DNA from: Ancylostoma caninum
Lineage: Eukaryota; Nematoda; Chromadorea; Rhabditida; Ancylostomatidae
Direction of reading: 5' to 3'
Length of the DNA stretch: 64,000 nt
Assembly: GCA_037903475.1 (NCBI GenBank)
Contig: JBAJFG010000052.1
Span: 62,001 to 126,000 of the forward strand
In this document: positions 25,660 through 38,085 of the stretch, in pieces
How positions within the stretch are numbered: the stretch's first letter is position 1
Layout: each line of letters starts with the position of its first letter
Program-made: the position numbers and the translations under genes
The notes under the pieces: generated by a model
What the model saw: the letters and a program-made list of their open reading frames with translations, nothing else
The model's database searches: none
What the model was told of the DNA's origin: nothing

Positions 25660-25880
25660 ACAGCCGCTCAAAAAAACAGTTATCTACAAACGATTGGTTA
25701 TAGAAATCATTTTGAGGAGTACAGGGAAGTTCGACCAAGCAAAAGAGGGAAGTAATGCCATAATCGAATTCAAGGCTGAACGTCTCATTCCCTCAACCAC
25801 TTATTACCTCCAAACTCACGGCAAACCCGTTGTTGACGACCAGTTGGAAACAGGAATAATTATTCGCATTCGATTTCTCC
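25660..25880 (+). pseudogene. Possible exon fragment resembling the AIP-type FKBP N-terminus
   Basis: The plus-strand reading KKTVIYKR...TGKFDQAKEGSNAIIEF...VVDDQLETG loosely follows the start of AH-receptor-interacting protein family members, which have an IQK--I-EG-GE--DF-DGTKA-F-Y...DDS pattern. No donor follows the reading and no later exon of such a gene is seen, so it is either a relic or a chance resemblance. Confidence 0.2.
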
Positions 25881-26212
25881 AAAACCCGTCTACTGTGCCG
25901 ACAAGAATTCACAGATACTTATTATTGAAGAATTTTCCAAATAATCTTCTCAAAAATGAATTAATAGTATGCGATTAATGGTATCATTCACCCAACAAAA
26001 CAATGAACCTAAGATCGCTTATTTTTGCTAGCCAGCCAAACTGGGCTGTTGTGTAAGAATTCACGATGCTCCACTCATGAAAAAGTTTAGAACAATTCGC
26101 GATTCCAATTCTTCAAAAATGTGGTCGTCGTTAGAAGATCTGCTTCCACTTTGGTTCCAAATGATACTGGTGTTCTTATCCTACAAAAAGTGAATCTCAT
26201 GAATAATTATTG

Positions 26213-26612
26213 AATCCGGGTGCCTGGATCGCCACAAGACCTCGCGAGCGAAGTGGAAGAGGGTAGCGGGGGGTGTGTATCATCGTGACGGAAAACGGGG
26301 CGTGGCATGGTTCTGCGATTGGTCCGTTCGAATTCTCCTCCCGCCCTCAACGGTTGACTCGTTCCCTTCGCGCGCGATTCCACTATACATAAACATGTAG
26401 AATTTGAATGCGACCTAGGACGAGTTGATCGTGAAGGGGGGGAAGTCTCCGCCTCATTTTCCCTCACGGTGATATACACCCGGTAGCGGGCAGAAACCTA
26501 TCCAGTGGCGCTACATCCTAAATTCAACCATCGTTGACATGGGCGTCACCAAGGATACCCTGTGTAATCTCACCGATGGAAACATGGTCTGGTTTGAAGG
26601 ATTGCCTAGGTG
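26213..26612 (+). mobile_element. BEL/Pao-type retroelement fragment, interrupted by a MITE
   Basis: If the MITE and one copy of its 9-base duplication are left out of view, a single open reading runs from about 26213 to 26612. It contains LASEVEEGSG, then QWRYILNSTIVDMGVTKDTL and WFEGLP. The pattern W(R/K)Y(V/I)---N--D---(R)GVTK--L---WF-GP is the linker between RNase H and integrase in BEL/Pao polyproteins. Neither end of the element is visible. Alternatively it could be an exon of an unknown gene. Confidence 0.4.
26262..26490. mobile_element. 211-bp MITE with 9-bp target duplications (Mutator-like), copy 2
   Basis: The body is 26271-26481, starting GGGTGTGTATCATCGTGACG and ending with the inverted counterpart. 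Exact 9-base duplications GGTAGCGGG lie at 26262-26270 and 26482-26490. It is in the opposite orientation to the 8467-8677 copy, equal in length, and similar along its whole length. It is inserted within the BEL/Pao-like reading. Confidence 0.9.
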
Positions 26613-28934
26613 TGTGTGTTGCACTATACAGAATATATACGGCATTTTCAACCTTCGTCTCTTTAGGAGGAGAAGACAAAAGTACGGAAAAAGTGCAACG
26701 ATAGGATCTTAATCTTTGAAATCCAGATTAAAAGTCGAGTCTATTGCACATTCGGTTTACTCCGCTGCCTTTCAGTAGGTAAGCATGAACTCCGATAGCT
26801 GTCTGGAAAAAAAGAAAAAAAAGACTCGAAAAATGGTATACATACTAAAACTCCTTGGTAAAGCTACAAACAGGATAGGCTTCTCGGTCTGCGGGATTAC
26901 CCTCTTGCTCGTTCAGCACTGTCGAAATGATAGTATACCGGGCAAAGGAGAAAGAAAAGCTTCTATAACTAGCCGTTCCTCAAAAGCTCCTCCTTAATAA
27001 CAGCCTGAAAATGCTGTTACATACTCTCTCATTGTCCTTACGATTCCAAATAATGAGAAAAAGTATGCCACATAGAGTTATGGCCGTAAAATCGGGTAAG
27101 AGACAGATTCATAACGTACATAGCCCATAGATTCCACTCAGTTCTAATTCAAGTAAGCACATATCAGCCAGAAAAGCCGAGATTGGTTTTCTTATGAGCC
27201 TCGAAACAGCAAACCGTCAGAGTGAACCAAGCAAGAAAAAACGGCTAAACGGTGACAGCTGTAGCAGAAGATGTTGATGACTGCTGCGCCCGATGAGATA
27301 CATATCGCATAATAATCTAAATGAGGTTGCCTCGTAAGTAAAGTGGGTTATCGCCAGGCAATCGTGCTAAAATCTGGAGATTGCGATGCTATAACTAAGC
27401 AAAACAACGGAACGGCTGTGTTGTTGAGTGTCACAGAAAATGGATTATTGCTCTCTTACCTTTCCATAGAGGCGCAAAAACTAAGGAGGCCGTTGCGACG
27501 TTGAAAAACGTGAGCGCTGGGCATTAACTGTAGAAAGAAGAGCGTACGGAAAGTGGAGGTAGAGGACTAGTCAAGCTAATGTTCAGAATCAAGAAAATGC
27601 GGACGTTGAGTAATTCGGAATTCAGTAGTCGGGGAGGGGATCAAGCACCCACCTAAGCTACACAGAGAACCGGAGTGAGAAAGTTTCCAGGTCAAAGGAG
27701 GCAAGAAAAAACTCAAGAAACTCGTCTCACTAGGCGGAAGGACAAGAAACTGGCTAAGATACTTAGGCCAAGATTGCGTGAAACAGGAGCTTTTTTTCCT
27801 GAAAATCGTTCGCTCTAGATTTGCGAGAGATTTACGGCCAACCATTACGTGAACATTCACGAATTCCACAGCGGAAGGTCCAAGGTCCGCAGTAAAATTC
27901 ACCTATGGAAATGTGAGTTCTAGAAGACTCCCGCAGGTCTAAACTATTTTGCAGCGCAGCATCTTGTCTTGACCCTCTAACTGTCTGCGCATCCGCATTT
28001 TTCATAGACACCACCCATATCGATACAGTGCGGTGTGCGGCTTTGAAGCAGTGGAATTTGATGTAGATACTGTAGAACTGGCAAGGTTACACACTTGTGG
28101 AGATTAGTTTTTTTATTTCTCTAGGATTATTTATGTATTTATATTTTGGCGTGGGAAAAATTGGTTAAAGGACTATGTACATACATATGGGAAAATAAGA
28201 ATAACTTGTGTACATTCCATGGTTGCTCAAAGATAGGTTTGAGCAGGAGAATGTATAGAACTATCCTCGTACCCTGCTATTCTTATGGGTAATTACGCCC
28301 TACCTATGAAACAAATTTCCTTAGAAAGAGCACTTAGATGTTCAGTGGTAAAAAAAATACCATCACTGAAACAATGGACAATTGAGAATCACAAAACGGA
28401 TCCGGGTTCTAACGCGTAAGAAATTGATAAGGGATTTACTCATGTTTTAACATAACATAACAATTTATTATCGGAAAACAGGAAAACACATGGTGAGCAT
28501 AGGAGTAAAAATGCCGATATGACAATACGAGTACTATTTCTGGGGAGGGATTGGTGGAAGGTGTGGAACTCAGGACAAGGAAGAGCGGTAGCCGCCAACA
28601 CCGCAAGTCCGTCAGTGGAGAAAAATCGGGGCTCCGGATACCAACTTAGTAGGTCCGTCAACCAAGTCAAGGTCCACTACCGCACCAGCCAGATGTTGCA
28701 GGGTCACAAGATTCAGAACACAACAGTATAATGAAGAGAACTAGGTGATGAACAACGACAGAGCTGCAGTTAAAAAGAGATGATTACAAAGTGGTCACAC
28801 GGAAAAGATGTGCAAAAGTAACTCGTAGCAATCAAATCAGTATGGTGAAGCTAACAGGACTTCCGCCCTCTCTCTCTGAAAAACTTAATAATCATATTGA
28901 CAGTGTAAAGGAATAAATGCAAATGAGTAGTAGA

Positions 28935-29600
28935 TCAATAGAACCCCCTCTCTTTAAGCAATTTCTCCAGCTTCTCATTGAAAGCCGCAGCTGAGGAAGA
29001 TAAAACCAACGATGCTGGAAGACTGTTCCATACTCTAACACTTCGCACCGTAAAGGAATTCTGATACTGTATAGATCGAGCGGTATCGACAGCAAGTCTG
29101 AATTGATGGCCTCTTGTTCTTAAACTGAAACTAGACCTTGAGAAAAGAATATTGAAATCAATGTCAATTTCTCCGAAAACAATCTTGAAAATCAAATTTT
29201 GATCATAAATTATTCGTCTTAGTTGCAAAGAGCTACTTTCTAGTCTAGCTAACCGTTCTGGATAAGAAACATTAAAAAGCCCAGCTCTTGCAAATATGCG
29301 CTTAGTGAACCTCCTTTGAATATATTCCACCTCCTCATTAAGGTAGTTTTTCGATGGGGACCAAAATGGAGTACAATATTCGAGTAGGGGTCTAACATAT
29401 GTACAAAAAAGTCTAGAAAGCGTTTTTATTTTGCGTGTTTGAAAGGCTCTGAGGATGAAGTTTGATTGCTTATAGGCGGATTGAACAACACTTCTTATAT
29501 ATTGCTCAAAGTCGAGGTTTCTGGAATAGATGACTCCAAGATCGCGAATGGAATTCGAGATGGAAAGTTCGAAGCCACCAATGTCAAATTTACAGTTGTT
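28935..29600 (-). mobile_element. CR1-like LINE, 3' end of the reverse transcriptase
   Basis: The minus strand reads the C-terminal part of a CR1/Jockey-type reverse transcriptase: ISNSIRDLGVIYSRNLDF, QSAYKQSNFILRAFQ, FCTYVRPLLEYCTPFWSP, EYIQRRFTKRIFARAG, SYPERLARLESSSLQLRR, VRSVRVWNSLPASLV, and a stop after LLKERGFY at 28935. The reading is nearly intact over about 220 codons, so this copy is younger than the RTE relics. It is truncated at its 5' side, as is usual for LINEs; the 3' end lies near 28.86-28.92 kb. Confidence 0.85.
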
Positions 29601-29759
29601 CTAGTATGGAACGCTTCAGATATGTATTAAATGTAAAACCAATACAAAATGCATGCAACTCTACCAAGATATCTCGAGATTCGCCTAAGAAGAGCATGCA
29701 GCCGTTCATACAGAGCCTATGATTGTAATGGCGAACAGTAAGTAAATTGCAGAAAATTT

Positions 29760-32700
29760 CTTACAGTACCAAAGAGGGTGAAATGCGCCTCGTGACAAAT
29801 TGAAATGTTCGGGGCGTTTCTTTTTCTGAAGAATTGAAATGTGCAGCAAGTTCCTCAATTCGCTCCAAGGACGAAAAATTTTCAGGTCGTTGTTGAATTA
29901 TAACGGATGACCGATGAAGTGCAGAAAAACTGTGAAATGCAGAGAGCTGTTGTACCGCGACGTCTTGGATGCTGTTAGATTTGATGACACCTGACTAAGG
30001 TTTAAATGTGAGAGCGAAGGCGACGACGAGCGTTGTAGAACCTGTGGTCAAATCAAATCGGGGTTTTTGTTGCCGTGAGAAAAGTGGGAGGTGACCAGCG
30101 AAAACATTCGAAGCAGTTTAATTGAATGTGTTCGCTCTGGACATCAGGAAGAAAGTTCGTAAGCTAGGTTAATTTGACAAATTGCTCGGAAGTGCGCAAG
30201 TTTTCGCTTCTATTTCAAAAGTTCTTTCCCACTTCACATCAACTGGTTTCAAATTCTATGTGTGAGAGATCAGCACACCATTATTAAGGTGTCACACTAG
30301 TTCTCCACCACGTTTCTGAAACCGAGAATTATCCTTATATTATCCAACTGCACCACCACTGAAACGAATAACCGTTCAAAATACAATAAAAGCTTCGCTG
30401 AGTTCGGGAGCAGTGAAGACGATAGGGTTAGATATTTTTTTTACTACTGCAGCCACTACCAATGAAGTGAAAATTGTTTGGAGTAGGAACGATAAAAATC
30501 CGTAGCATCCTAGCTCAAAATGGCCGCAGAGGCCAGGATCGTGATCAGACCCATGAGGAAAATTACGGAGAGAAGCTGTACATTCACCCTCACTAATCCA
30601 AATTCTAGAGATTGCTTCATTACGTTCTTTTCTAAGGCGCAAATAAGCGTTGACCAATATTCTACTTATACCAAATTTATCTTGCTATTCCGTCACGATG
30701 ATGGCTGAGAAAATTGTCCCAAACTCCGGGCATTTCCTACTGCTTCCGAATCACGAACTCACGACATAAACACAGGCAATTTCAAAAAAACATTGGTGGC
30801 GTGATGGAACCTTCAATTGCCTCTTACCCAATACACTACAAAACTTTGATTTTCAAGTTTAAAAAGGGTGATCCCGACCTGATCAAGATACCATCTGACT
30901 GAGAGGTTGAATTTGATGGTTCTCTTGGTTGACTGAAGAAGAGTTTGTGGCGTGGCACCCGTGAGTGAGCAGAGGATCTCCAATGCTATCACGATATGTA
31001 GAAAAGCTCTTAACCTACATCGCTTTGGAGAGAAAAGCGAATGTGGCTTATGGATTCATTATGATCTGAGCTGCCACCTGCTTTAAATGGGAGAGATGCG
31101 TGTCAGAACGTTCTGTCCTTTCCATAGACTGTTGCTCGTCATAGTTACAAGTGATGGGAAGTAGGTTCTTTAGGTAATCCTCACGTGGAACTCTGCATGG
31201 ATCGATATTGGTGAAACTGGACTTCACCATCAAACCCCTCTTCAAAAGATATGGTTCAGTGTTTGCTGGAACTGCAAAGGAACCACGCACACGAAGCTGC
31301 AACCAGTGAGCTCTTCTGTTGCCGTCGAACCTCTAGTTGGTAAAGATGAATCACATATCCCCCAATTTTCATTTATAATGAGGAGGAAACGTAGAGTTAT
31401 TATAAGTCAAAGAATGCAGGAAACTTCTTCGATGACCTTATATATTCCGCAAAGTTGAGCAAAAAATGTGTACATTCAATGTGACAAACAGTGGCAAAAT
31501 ACGGTTACTTCAAGAATAATAATTCACTTTCTAATGATGAGTTTCCAACGAAGGCATCTATGTGCGTATCGATGGGTTTTCCTGCTTTGACCGACATATA
31601 TATCGTATCAGAGGGACTTCATAGCCGAAATTTGTTTTCCGCCCTTTACATTGCCTCCGTTTAACATGGGTGAGCTCTACTGGACTCTTCTCGTCAATAC
31701 CTATCAATTGCTGCGTCTAGGCTTGCGTAGTGAGAGGACGGATGAGTGGACTGACGAGCGTTTCCTCATTCAAGCTGAGGTTCATCAAGAATTGCCACCA
31801 CTCTTGCTCGTGGTGACGCTAGACACTGGCACTAGACATGACCAAAGTCTATTCGTTATTTCTCTTCAATATCATGATGTTAGCCGAAGATGTAGGGAAA
31901 GACCAGAAGCATACTCGTCGATGGTGGCAAGTTCAAAAAGCTTAGGTGCTTCACATACGTACCTCTGTTAATGATTTAACTTTAGAAAACTGTATTACGA
32001 ATAGTGCATGAATGGAACGAAGAAGAACAACAGGCTTCTCACATAGCAGCAAAATGTCATTCTGAGCGGAATCCCAAAAATGTAAGATGGGATTGGAACG
32101 AGTTGTCATATAGAGCATCAAGAGCTCACCAACTTCCAAGGTTGCCAAGCAAGTCATGCACGACGTGGACATGCTTGTCAGTGTCACGCTGAAGGACAAG
32201 GTCTCAAATGAGGTCGTTCGCTCTACCTTTGGTGGCGCAACTATTACCGATTGAGCGTTCTGTGGCTAAAACTGCACTCAACCTAGAAACTGAAGACGCT
32301 AAACCACATGGAAGATTAGAAACGGGCTGACGTGAATGTGTGGAATCGGAAATTGCTGAAGTGCAGCTACCCACCAGAAATACGTGGCATATTTTGGTTT
32401 CTGGTGGTAAGAACGTCTTGTGCTGAAGCCTTCCGAAACGCTGGAGCTACAGGGTGCGTCAGAAATATTGAAGCACTAAAGCTATGCTATGAAAAAGACA
32501 ACATCCGAGAAACCCCTACAAGTACATATCCAAAATAAAGATCATTTTTCAGCGAATACAAGAAATCCACTCCTAGTCGGACCATGCCCTCTACTTGTGA
32601 AAGCAGCCACGAAGATGCCAGGAGAGAATATCGCCGATGCGCCTGAACTGAAGTTGGTTCATTCTTGTTCTATGTTATGAGCAGGAACTTGATGAAGTAG

Positions 32701-35200
32701 GGCAGATCTTGCTCTCTAAGAGACACATGAAGTTCATTCCATGTTTGCAAATCTTGTCCTGTTCCAAGGAAATGTATATGTGTTTTATCATAGAAAATAT
32801 TTCTTCTCTTTGTTTCTCCTCCAAGCAATCTTCTAAAGACACTTTTTTGCTTATCTCAATGCACATCATAAGGAAGTTTTAGAGGTGCTCTAGTAAGGCT
32901 TGGCTCCTACGGAAGAGATGGAAACGGTACAGGCCCAGTTTCAAAAATCTACTTGGAGGACTTCAAAGTGCCAGAGGAGTGGCTTTCTTGTGAGCCGAGT
33001 TTCAGTCTACAGATGACCCTATATGGTGGGTTGAAATGTTTCCATAATGACCGCCAGAGGGTCAGTGTCTTCCAATTATTTCTACTAAGAATGTTTTAAA
33101 AAATCCTTCCTACGGATTGACTATAAATATCAATTCGATCTGACAAAGAGACTGATTTCGACAGGTCCTTCGAGTCAGTCAGCTTTGATTATTTGATTAT
33201 TATATTCAGTTAGAGATGATTGGGAAATTCGAGCGGTCGTTAAAAATTTCCAAATAAAGAGGAAGATCTCAATTCAACGGAATATCCCTTATAGATACAG
33301 TGGCTTCGGAGACCTACCGCCCTCATTCCCTAGCTAGGGTGATCGAAGATCGCAGCACGCAGGCAAATCATTAACCATGTGCAGGACGTCAAAAGAAGGC
33401 AACGGTAATAGAAGCAGTGGAAAAATCCCTCAATATAGATCTAGCAGGCAGGCGAATGATTGTGCGCAGGTTTGAGGAGTCTCTCAGCATCCTCTAGGAG
33501 TAAACAGCTCAAATTTACAGAAAAATTAATTCCAAACAATCTTCTCGAAACATGTTTGCTACATTCGCCAAGTTTCGAAAAAGAGCACATTCCGAAGTGG
33601 TCTCAGCAAAAAGTTTTGAATTGCTCGTTTGGAAAGAAAGATGTTTGAAGCCTAAGACTTCGACGAAACGTGAAGGTTAGGCCCAGCACTATAGTATGCC
33701 ACTATATTATGAATTGTAGTGAAAACAGTGAAGTATACCCAACGAATTGGTTCCGAAAAAGAGAAGGGCCGTTCATCGTGGTGGAACAGTGCTGCTTTCT
33801 GTTTTTGCCAATGTCACAGGTATTTTAGTAACTGTGAGAAAAGCCGTTATTCGCTAATAGTGTCGAATATTTTTTGAAACTGGAGAAATGCCAATTCATC
33901 AAAAATGCCCAGATAGGGAGGACAAAAAAAAAGCACTAGAACTCTACAATGGCAGGGTCGCACGTTCAAATGCTATCTCTAGACAAAAAAATCGTGAAAA
34001 TGATAGCGAAAGACCTCTCTCGTCAACTGATTTTTTAACGCTGGCTTCCTAACTCCGCTACCTTTCCTCAGAACTCAAAGTCCTCCTGTTTCGAAAGAAA
34101 TTCAGATCAAATGACGAATTTCACATGAGTTCATGAACTATGTACTGTCCCCCGCGTGAGCGCATGCTTGCGCCTTCGAATAAATAAATAAATAAAACCA
34201 AGTCAGTACTTTGTGTAAAATTCGACAGACATAAGTACGTAAATGAACGTTTCATCTGCAAATTATATAGCCTTTTGGTGACTTGCTACTAATCACGTTA
34301 TCTGAGACTTTAAAAGAGGTTGAGGTTTCATAATTGCCGAGCACGCGTAGCTTATTATAAGGGGTCACAGGGAGGAGTGCTGATCTCGATTCGTGAGGAG
34401 AAAATTAAGGTAATTTCACTTGAATGCTCGTGAGACGATACTCTCGAATTGACCTGGAGTAGGTCTGATATATGCTGACTTTTATCCGTTGTATGCACGA
34501 TTTTGATAGGACACGAGTTTCACTAAATACGTCAATTTTATGCAAAAATTAACTCATGAAAGTTATTTCTTGGCCCTTCGTGGATACTTACGCCACGGAT
34601 GTCGAATTCCATCAATAAAAAATTCTTGCCCCAGCAAAACTTGTCACCGAAATGAAGGTGCTCTGCTAGTTTTCCATTAGACTCGATCATGTACAACTCT
34701 TATACAAGTTTGAGCTTATAGGCTTGCGTTTTAGACAAGTTATGAATGGGAAGTGAATCGTTTCATAAATATGTAGGCACCCCAAAATCTATGAATTCCG
34801 CTATAATGCGCTGAATTTTGGAAACCACCACCAGACCCAATGGAATTGATAGGTAAGAAAACTTTTCGTTTGAAAATTTCATATCACGACCTCATAATCC
34901 TGGTCTACTGGCTCATATTTTTGGAATCAGTCCGATATCAGACCGTTTCATAAATATGTGGGCCGTGAAAGGCCCAAAAGCTTTCAGCAACAATTTTGTT
35001 GCAATTGTTCGTGGGAAATTCTCCATTATAAATTAACTCTAAAATTCTTCTTTGCATACCATCTAAAAGGAATTCGATGTAACTACACTCCAGTGCATGT
35101 CCGGCAGCGACTGCGACGACCTCCAACTCCGCGACGAGACTGCAGTGCATTGGCGTATGCACGTATTCCCCACAAGTTCCTAATCAGACTGAGAATTAGT
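29760..35200. other. Gene-poor stretch with faint retroelement traces
   Basis: No gene is recognised. A plus-strand snippet at 32178-32230 reads TLKDKVSNEVVRSTFGGATI, like the 3' region of RTE-type reverse transcriptases. Near 31.9 kb a reading LVDGGKFKKLRCFTY resembles the (V)DG---E--FTYLGS block, so a badly decayed RTE copy may span about 31.6-32.3 kb. The minus reading 31302-31048 is open for 84 codons but unassigned. 33.96-34.20 kb shares short blocks with the first 170 bases of the window and ends in (AAAT)n, which suggests an old retroposed repeat. Confidence 0.35.
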
Positions 35201-35828
35201 CTGCACCTGGTTCAGTAACTCTGGCGAATCTTGCATTGATTGGACCAGCTTTTGGTAGAGCTGCGCTCATGGACAGTGACAGCATTCTGCCGGGAAGTGG
35301 TAATTTGGAAACTTCCCACCACTCAAAAAAGGCTCATAGTGCAGAACGAATATATGTCGCTGTTCTTGTGGATCCATGAATCAGAAATTGTGAATCAGCT
35401 GCAGCTTGCCAGGATACAATTTCTCACTGGCAACAGAGTAGTGCTTCTTTCAAAAATCAGTTTTGGTAAGCGCGTACACCGTTCAAGTCGTCTAGATTTT
35501 GTTTCCTTCGTACGAAAGTATCATTACCGATCAATCCCTACCGAAATTAGTATGTGCACAGCGAAGACGGGCCAGGTTGTGTCTGTCCGTGAACATGAAG
35601 GATTCAACCAAGTCTGACCTCCCAATTCTTTTGTTCATTCAAACAGCTCTCTAAACTGCAGTTCTTGAGGCATTAATTAAAACACTACAACAAACCTGGA
35701 ACTTTTACCGATTCACTAAAAACCCATTTTTTAAATTTAGGATTTGCTAGAATGAGGGGATAACTCATGAATTGTGAGATTTCAACTTGATGTTAATTGA
35801 AAAATTTGTTTGCAATCCTACTGCGCAG

Positions 35829-35938
35829 CAGATGGGGATGTGAAGGAGACCTATTCTTTCGTTACGGAAGATCTGTGTAAAAATCTGTCGAAACTCCTTG
35901 AGAAGGAGCGTCGAAGCTACGCCGAAGAATTCTCATAG
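35829..35938 (+). CDS. Candidate terminal exon of an unidentified gene
   Basis: After an acceptor-like CTACTGCGCAG the plus strand reads DGDVKETYSFVTEDLCKNLS followed by KLLEKERRSYAEEFS and stop TAG at 35936-35938. The amphipathic, charged composition and codon pattern look like real coding sequence. A possible preceding exon ends near 35.61 kb (reading SMCTAKTGQVVSVREHEGFN, then GTCTGA). Another open stretch begins near 35.21 kb (LANLALIGPAFGRAALMDSD). I cannot link these with certainty or name the protein. Confidence 0.35.
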
Positions 35939-36298
35939 ACTCATTAGTCATGAGTCATTAGAATGGAAAGGGGATAAAGTCATGTTAGCCAAGACGAACA
36001 TTAGGAAAAGTCTGGAAGTCCTGACTAGGCTGGACGGCCAGACGATAAAGATGTATATATGAGAACACAGGGTAACCCCGTTACTATATAACACTCAAAA
36101 GGATCAATAGCATAAGTGTTGCGGGAAACACTGCTATATGAGAGCCCGTTATTATGAGTCCTGATAACAGTCAAAAGGATCAGTGGCATAAGCTCTGTAG
36201 AAAACACTGCTTCATAAGACTTTGTCGCATAGCACAAGCAGAACACAATATTGTTCTATACAGTTCTTTAAGATTGACAGGATCGTCCAAGAAAGAAA

Positions 36299-37543
36299 CT
36301 AATTGCACAACCCTTCTGCTTCTTTGCAAGCAGCCTTACAGCCAGAGCAAACATCACCAGTTGGGTAGATGGGTTGGTCGAGAACGTTGCCACTGAAAAT
36401 ATTATACTTGATCTTCTGATTTTTACTACACTCATACACATGTTATATGCTAAACATATTTAGCCACACACATCCGCAAGGGTGAATGATAGGCGACAGC
36501 GATGAGTTCCACACCTCCTGTTTTCTTTTTGGTACAAATATGGGTTTCAAAATCCTGGATTCCTTCTGAACTTCTCGAGCATTGTAGTGGTTTGCTCGAT
36601 ACCGCCACGACAGCACTAGTTTTGGTGTACGTACACATAAATGCATACACATACAGTGGACGGCAATGGCGGTGGCCCATCTGCGGCCTCGAGAAAAACG
36701 CAGCGCAACCGCGCCGCGCGCGCGCCGGGACAGGTATCGTCCGCTGCCGGAACGCTATTTCTAGTCGCTTTCTTCCCGATTTGATCAAAAATCCTTAAAA
36801 CCGAGCAGAAAAGCTCTAGATATAGCATAACAGCAGCAGAAAACATCGTTTACGCGTGCGGCGCGGTTGCGCGGCGTGCTTCTTGAGGCCGCGGATGGGC
36901 CACCGCCATTGACGTCCACTGTACAACCACATACGATATGTAACGAAACCAGTGTCGCCGCGTCACAGCTATCAGTTCTATCTTCCACTTTCGTACCTCA
37001 AATAATGTAGTATATTTGGATGAAACTTACGCTGGACTATAACGGCACACAACAAACGATTTCATGCCGCATGTTTGTACTGCACAGCCGATTTTTATGC
37101 TGTTTGCCCAAGCCATCTAAAAGAGGAAGATTTCATCCGATTTCCGCTGTAACATTTAAAATCAGTCAAACCCTACTTGAGTGAAACCTTTTTGATCGAT
37201 AGGTTTGTCTTTAAGGCTTTGCTTGAACACCACTTGCCAGTTGATGCCATCGAGGAATATTTGATCCCACCATTTCTTCGCAGCCTTAACAATAGAATGA
37301 TTAGGTGATGCCAGAAGTTGTAAGATATGAAAGCTTGATTAAGTTGAAATAGGTAGCACTGGAGACAATTAAACTTACAGCTTTCAATGCGTTGGCTGGG
37401 ACAGCATTTGGAGCATTGTAGACGAACACGTTCTCACCGTATCCTTTTCGATCCTTCGCTGGTGATATGGTGAGCGCGCAAGTGCTGGCGTACTCCATTG
37501 CTGCAGTCTCAGCAGCACAGTCGTATACCTTTAAGAATATTTT
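36299..37543 (-). CDS. CAP domain (SCP/TAPS, Ancylostoma-secreted-protein type), 5' end unresolved
   Basis: Exons in transcript order: 37528-37379 (possibly starting at 37543), 37284-37177, 37116-37031, 36392-36299, all in phase, ending at TAG 36299-36301. They give 145 residues of a single CAP domain: VYDCAAETAAMEYASTC, GYGENVFVY, AAKKWWDQIF, FTQMAWANSIKIGCAVQTCG, VVCRYSPAGN, then a Cys-rich tail CSGCKAACKEAEGLCN. The GEN glutamate is kept, but the usual His of (G)HFTQ is Gly here. CAP proteins are secreted, disulfide-bonded and abundant in parasitic nematodes; their roles include host interaction. About 70 residues and the signal peptide are missing. A reading LVVANPRKNYVTSLAFGTEK at about 37758-37695 resembles the usual HN-YRSSLA-G start but has lost the His. 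Two acceptors end in AAG, which is uncommon. The last intron (638 bases) holds a Tc1-like MITE. Confidence 0.85.
36652..36923. mobile_element. Tc1/mariner-type MITE, copy A (268 bp, TA-flanked)
   Basis: The body 36654-36921 starts CAGTGGACGGCAATGGCGGT and ends with the inverted form, bordered by TA on both sides. CAGTG ends with TA target sites fit Tc1-like elements. Inverted homology extends about 60 bases inward through CCCATC-GCGGCCTCGAG and a CG-rich block. It lies in an intron of the CAP gene. A related copy is at 38086-38310. Confidence 0.85.
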
Positions 37544-38085
37544 CTTTGAAAAAATGACCGCTACAGTTCTTTGAGATTGACTAAGCTTGTGGAAATCACT
37601 CGCGACAAACATGGGCCATTGGCTGTGTTGAGCCCATAATTTTGGCAAAGAAATTGTGAGCGAACGCATGCCACAAAGTCGGTTCCTAATTTTTCGACGT
37701 GGTTTCTCTGTTCCAAAAGCGAGGGAGGTCACATAGTTCTTCCTGGGGTTGGCCACCACCAGCTGATGTCAGCAATCAAAGAATCATTCAAAACCACAAG
37801 GTTGAATTCGTGGAAACTCGCCGGTCACTGCTTCTACAACACACCTTCCTTTGATAAGAATGGGAGGCCTCGACGCGGAGGTGCCGCTCAGATTCACTGC
37901 TTATTGATTCTGGTTGATCTGCTTAGCTTCTTTGTAGCAAAGAAACTGCGGTCAAACATTACTATCAGGGAATGACCTTCCAAGACAATATAAAGCGCTT
38001 TGCTCAATGGAGTAAGAAGAAGCTCCGGAACACTGCCAGAAGCCAAAACAACATTTTGCAATATAGCCTGGCGCTTTACTATATG

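Noticed and set aside
36450..36990. Overlapping open frames of 67-112 codons on both strands
   Set aside because: They cover the Tc1-like MITE inside a CAP intron; the true exons on either side are supported by phase and motifs.
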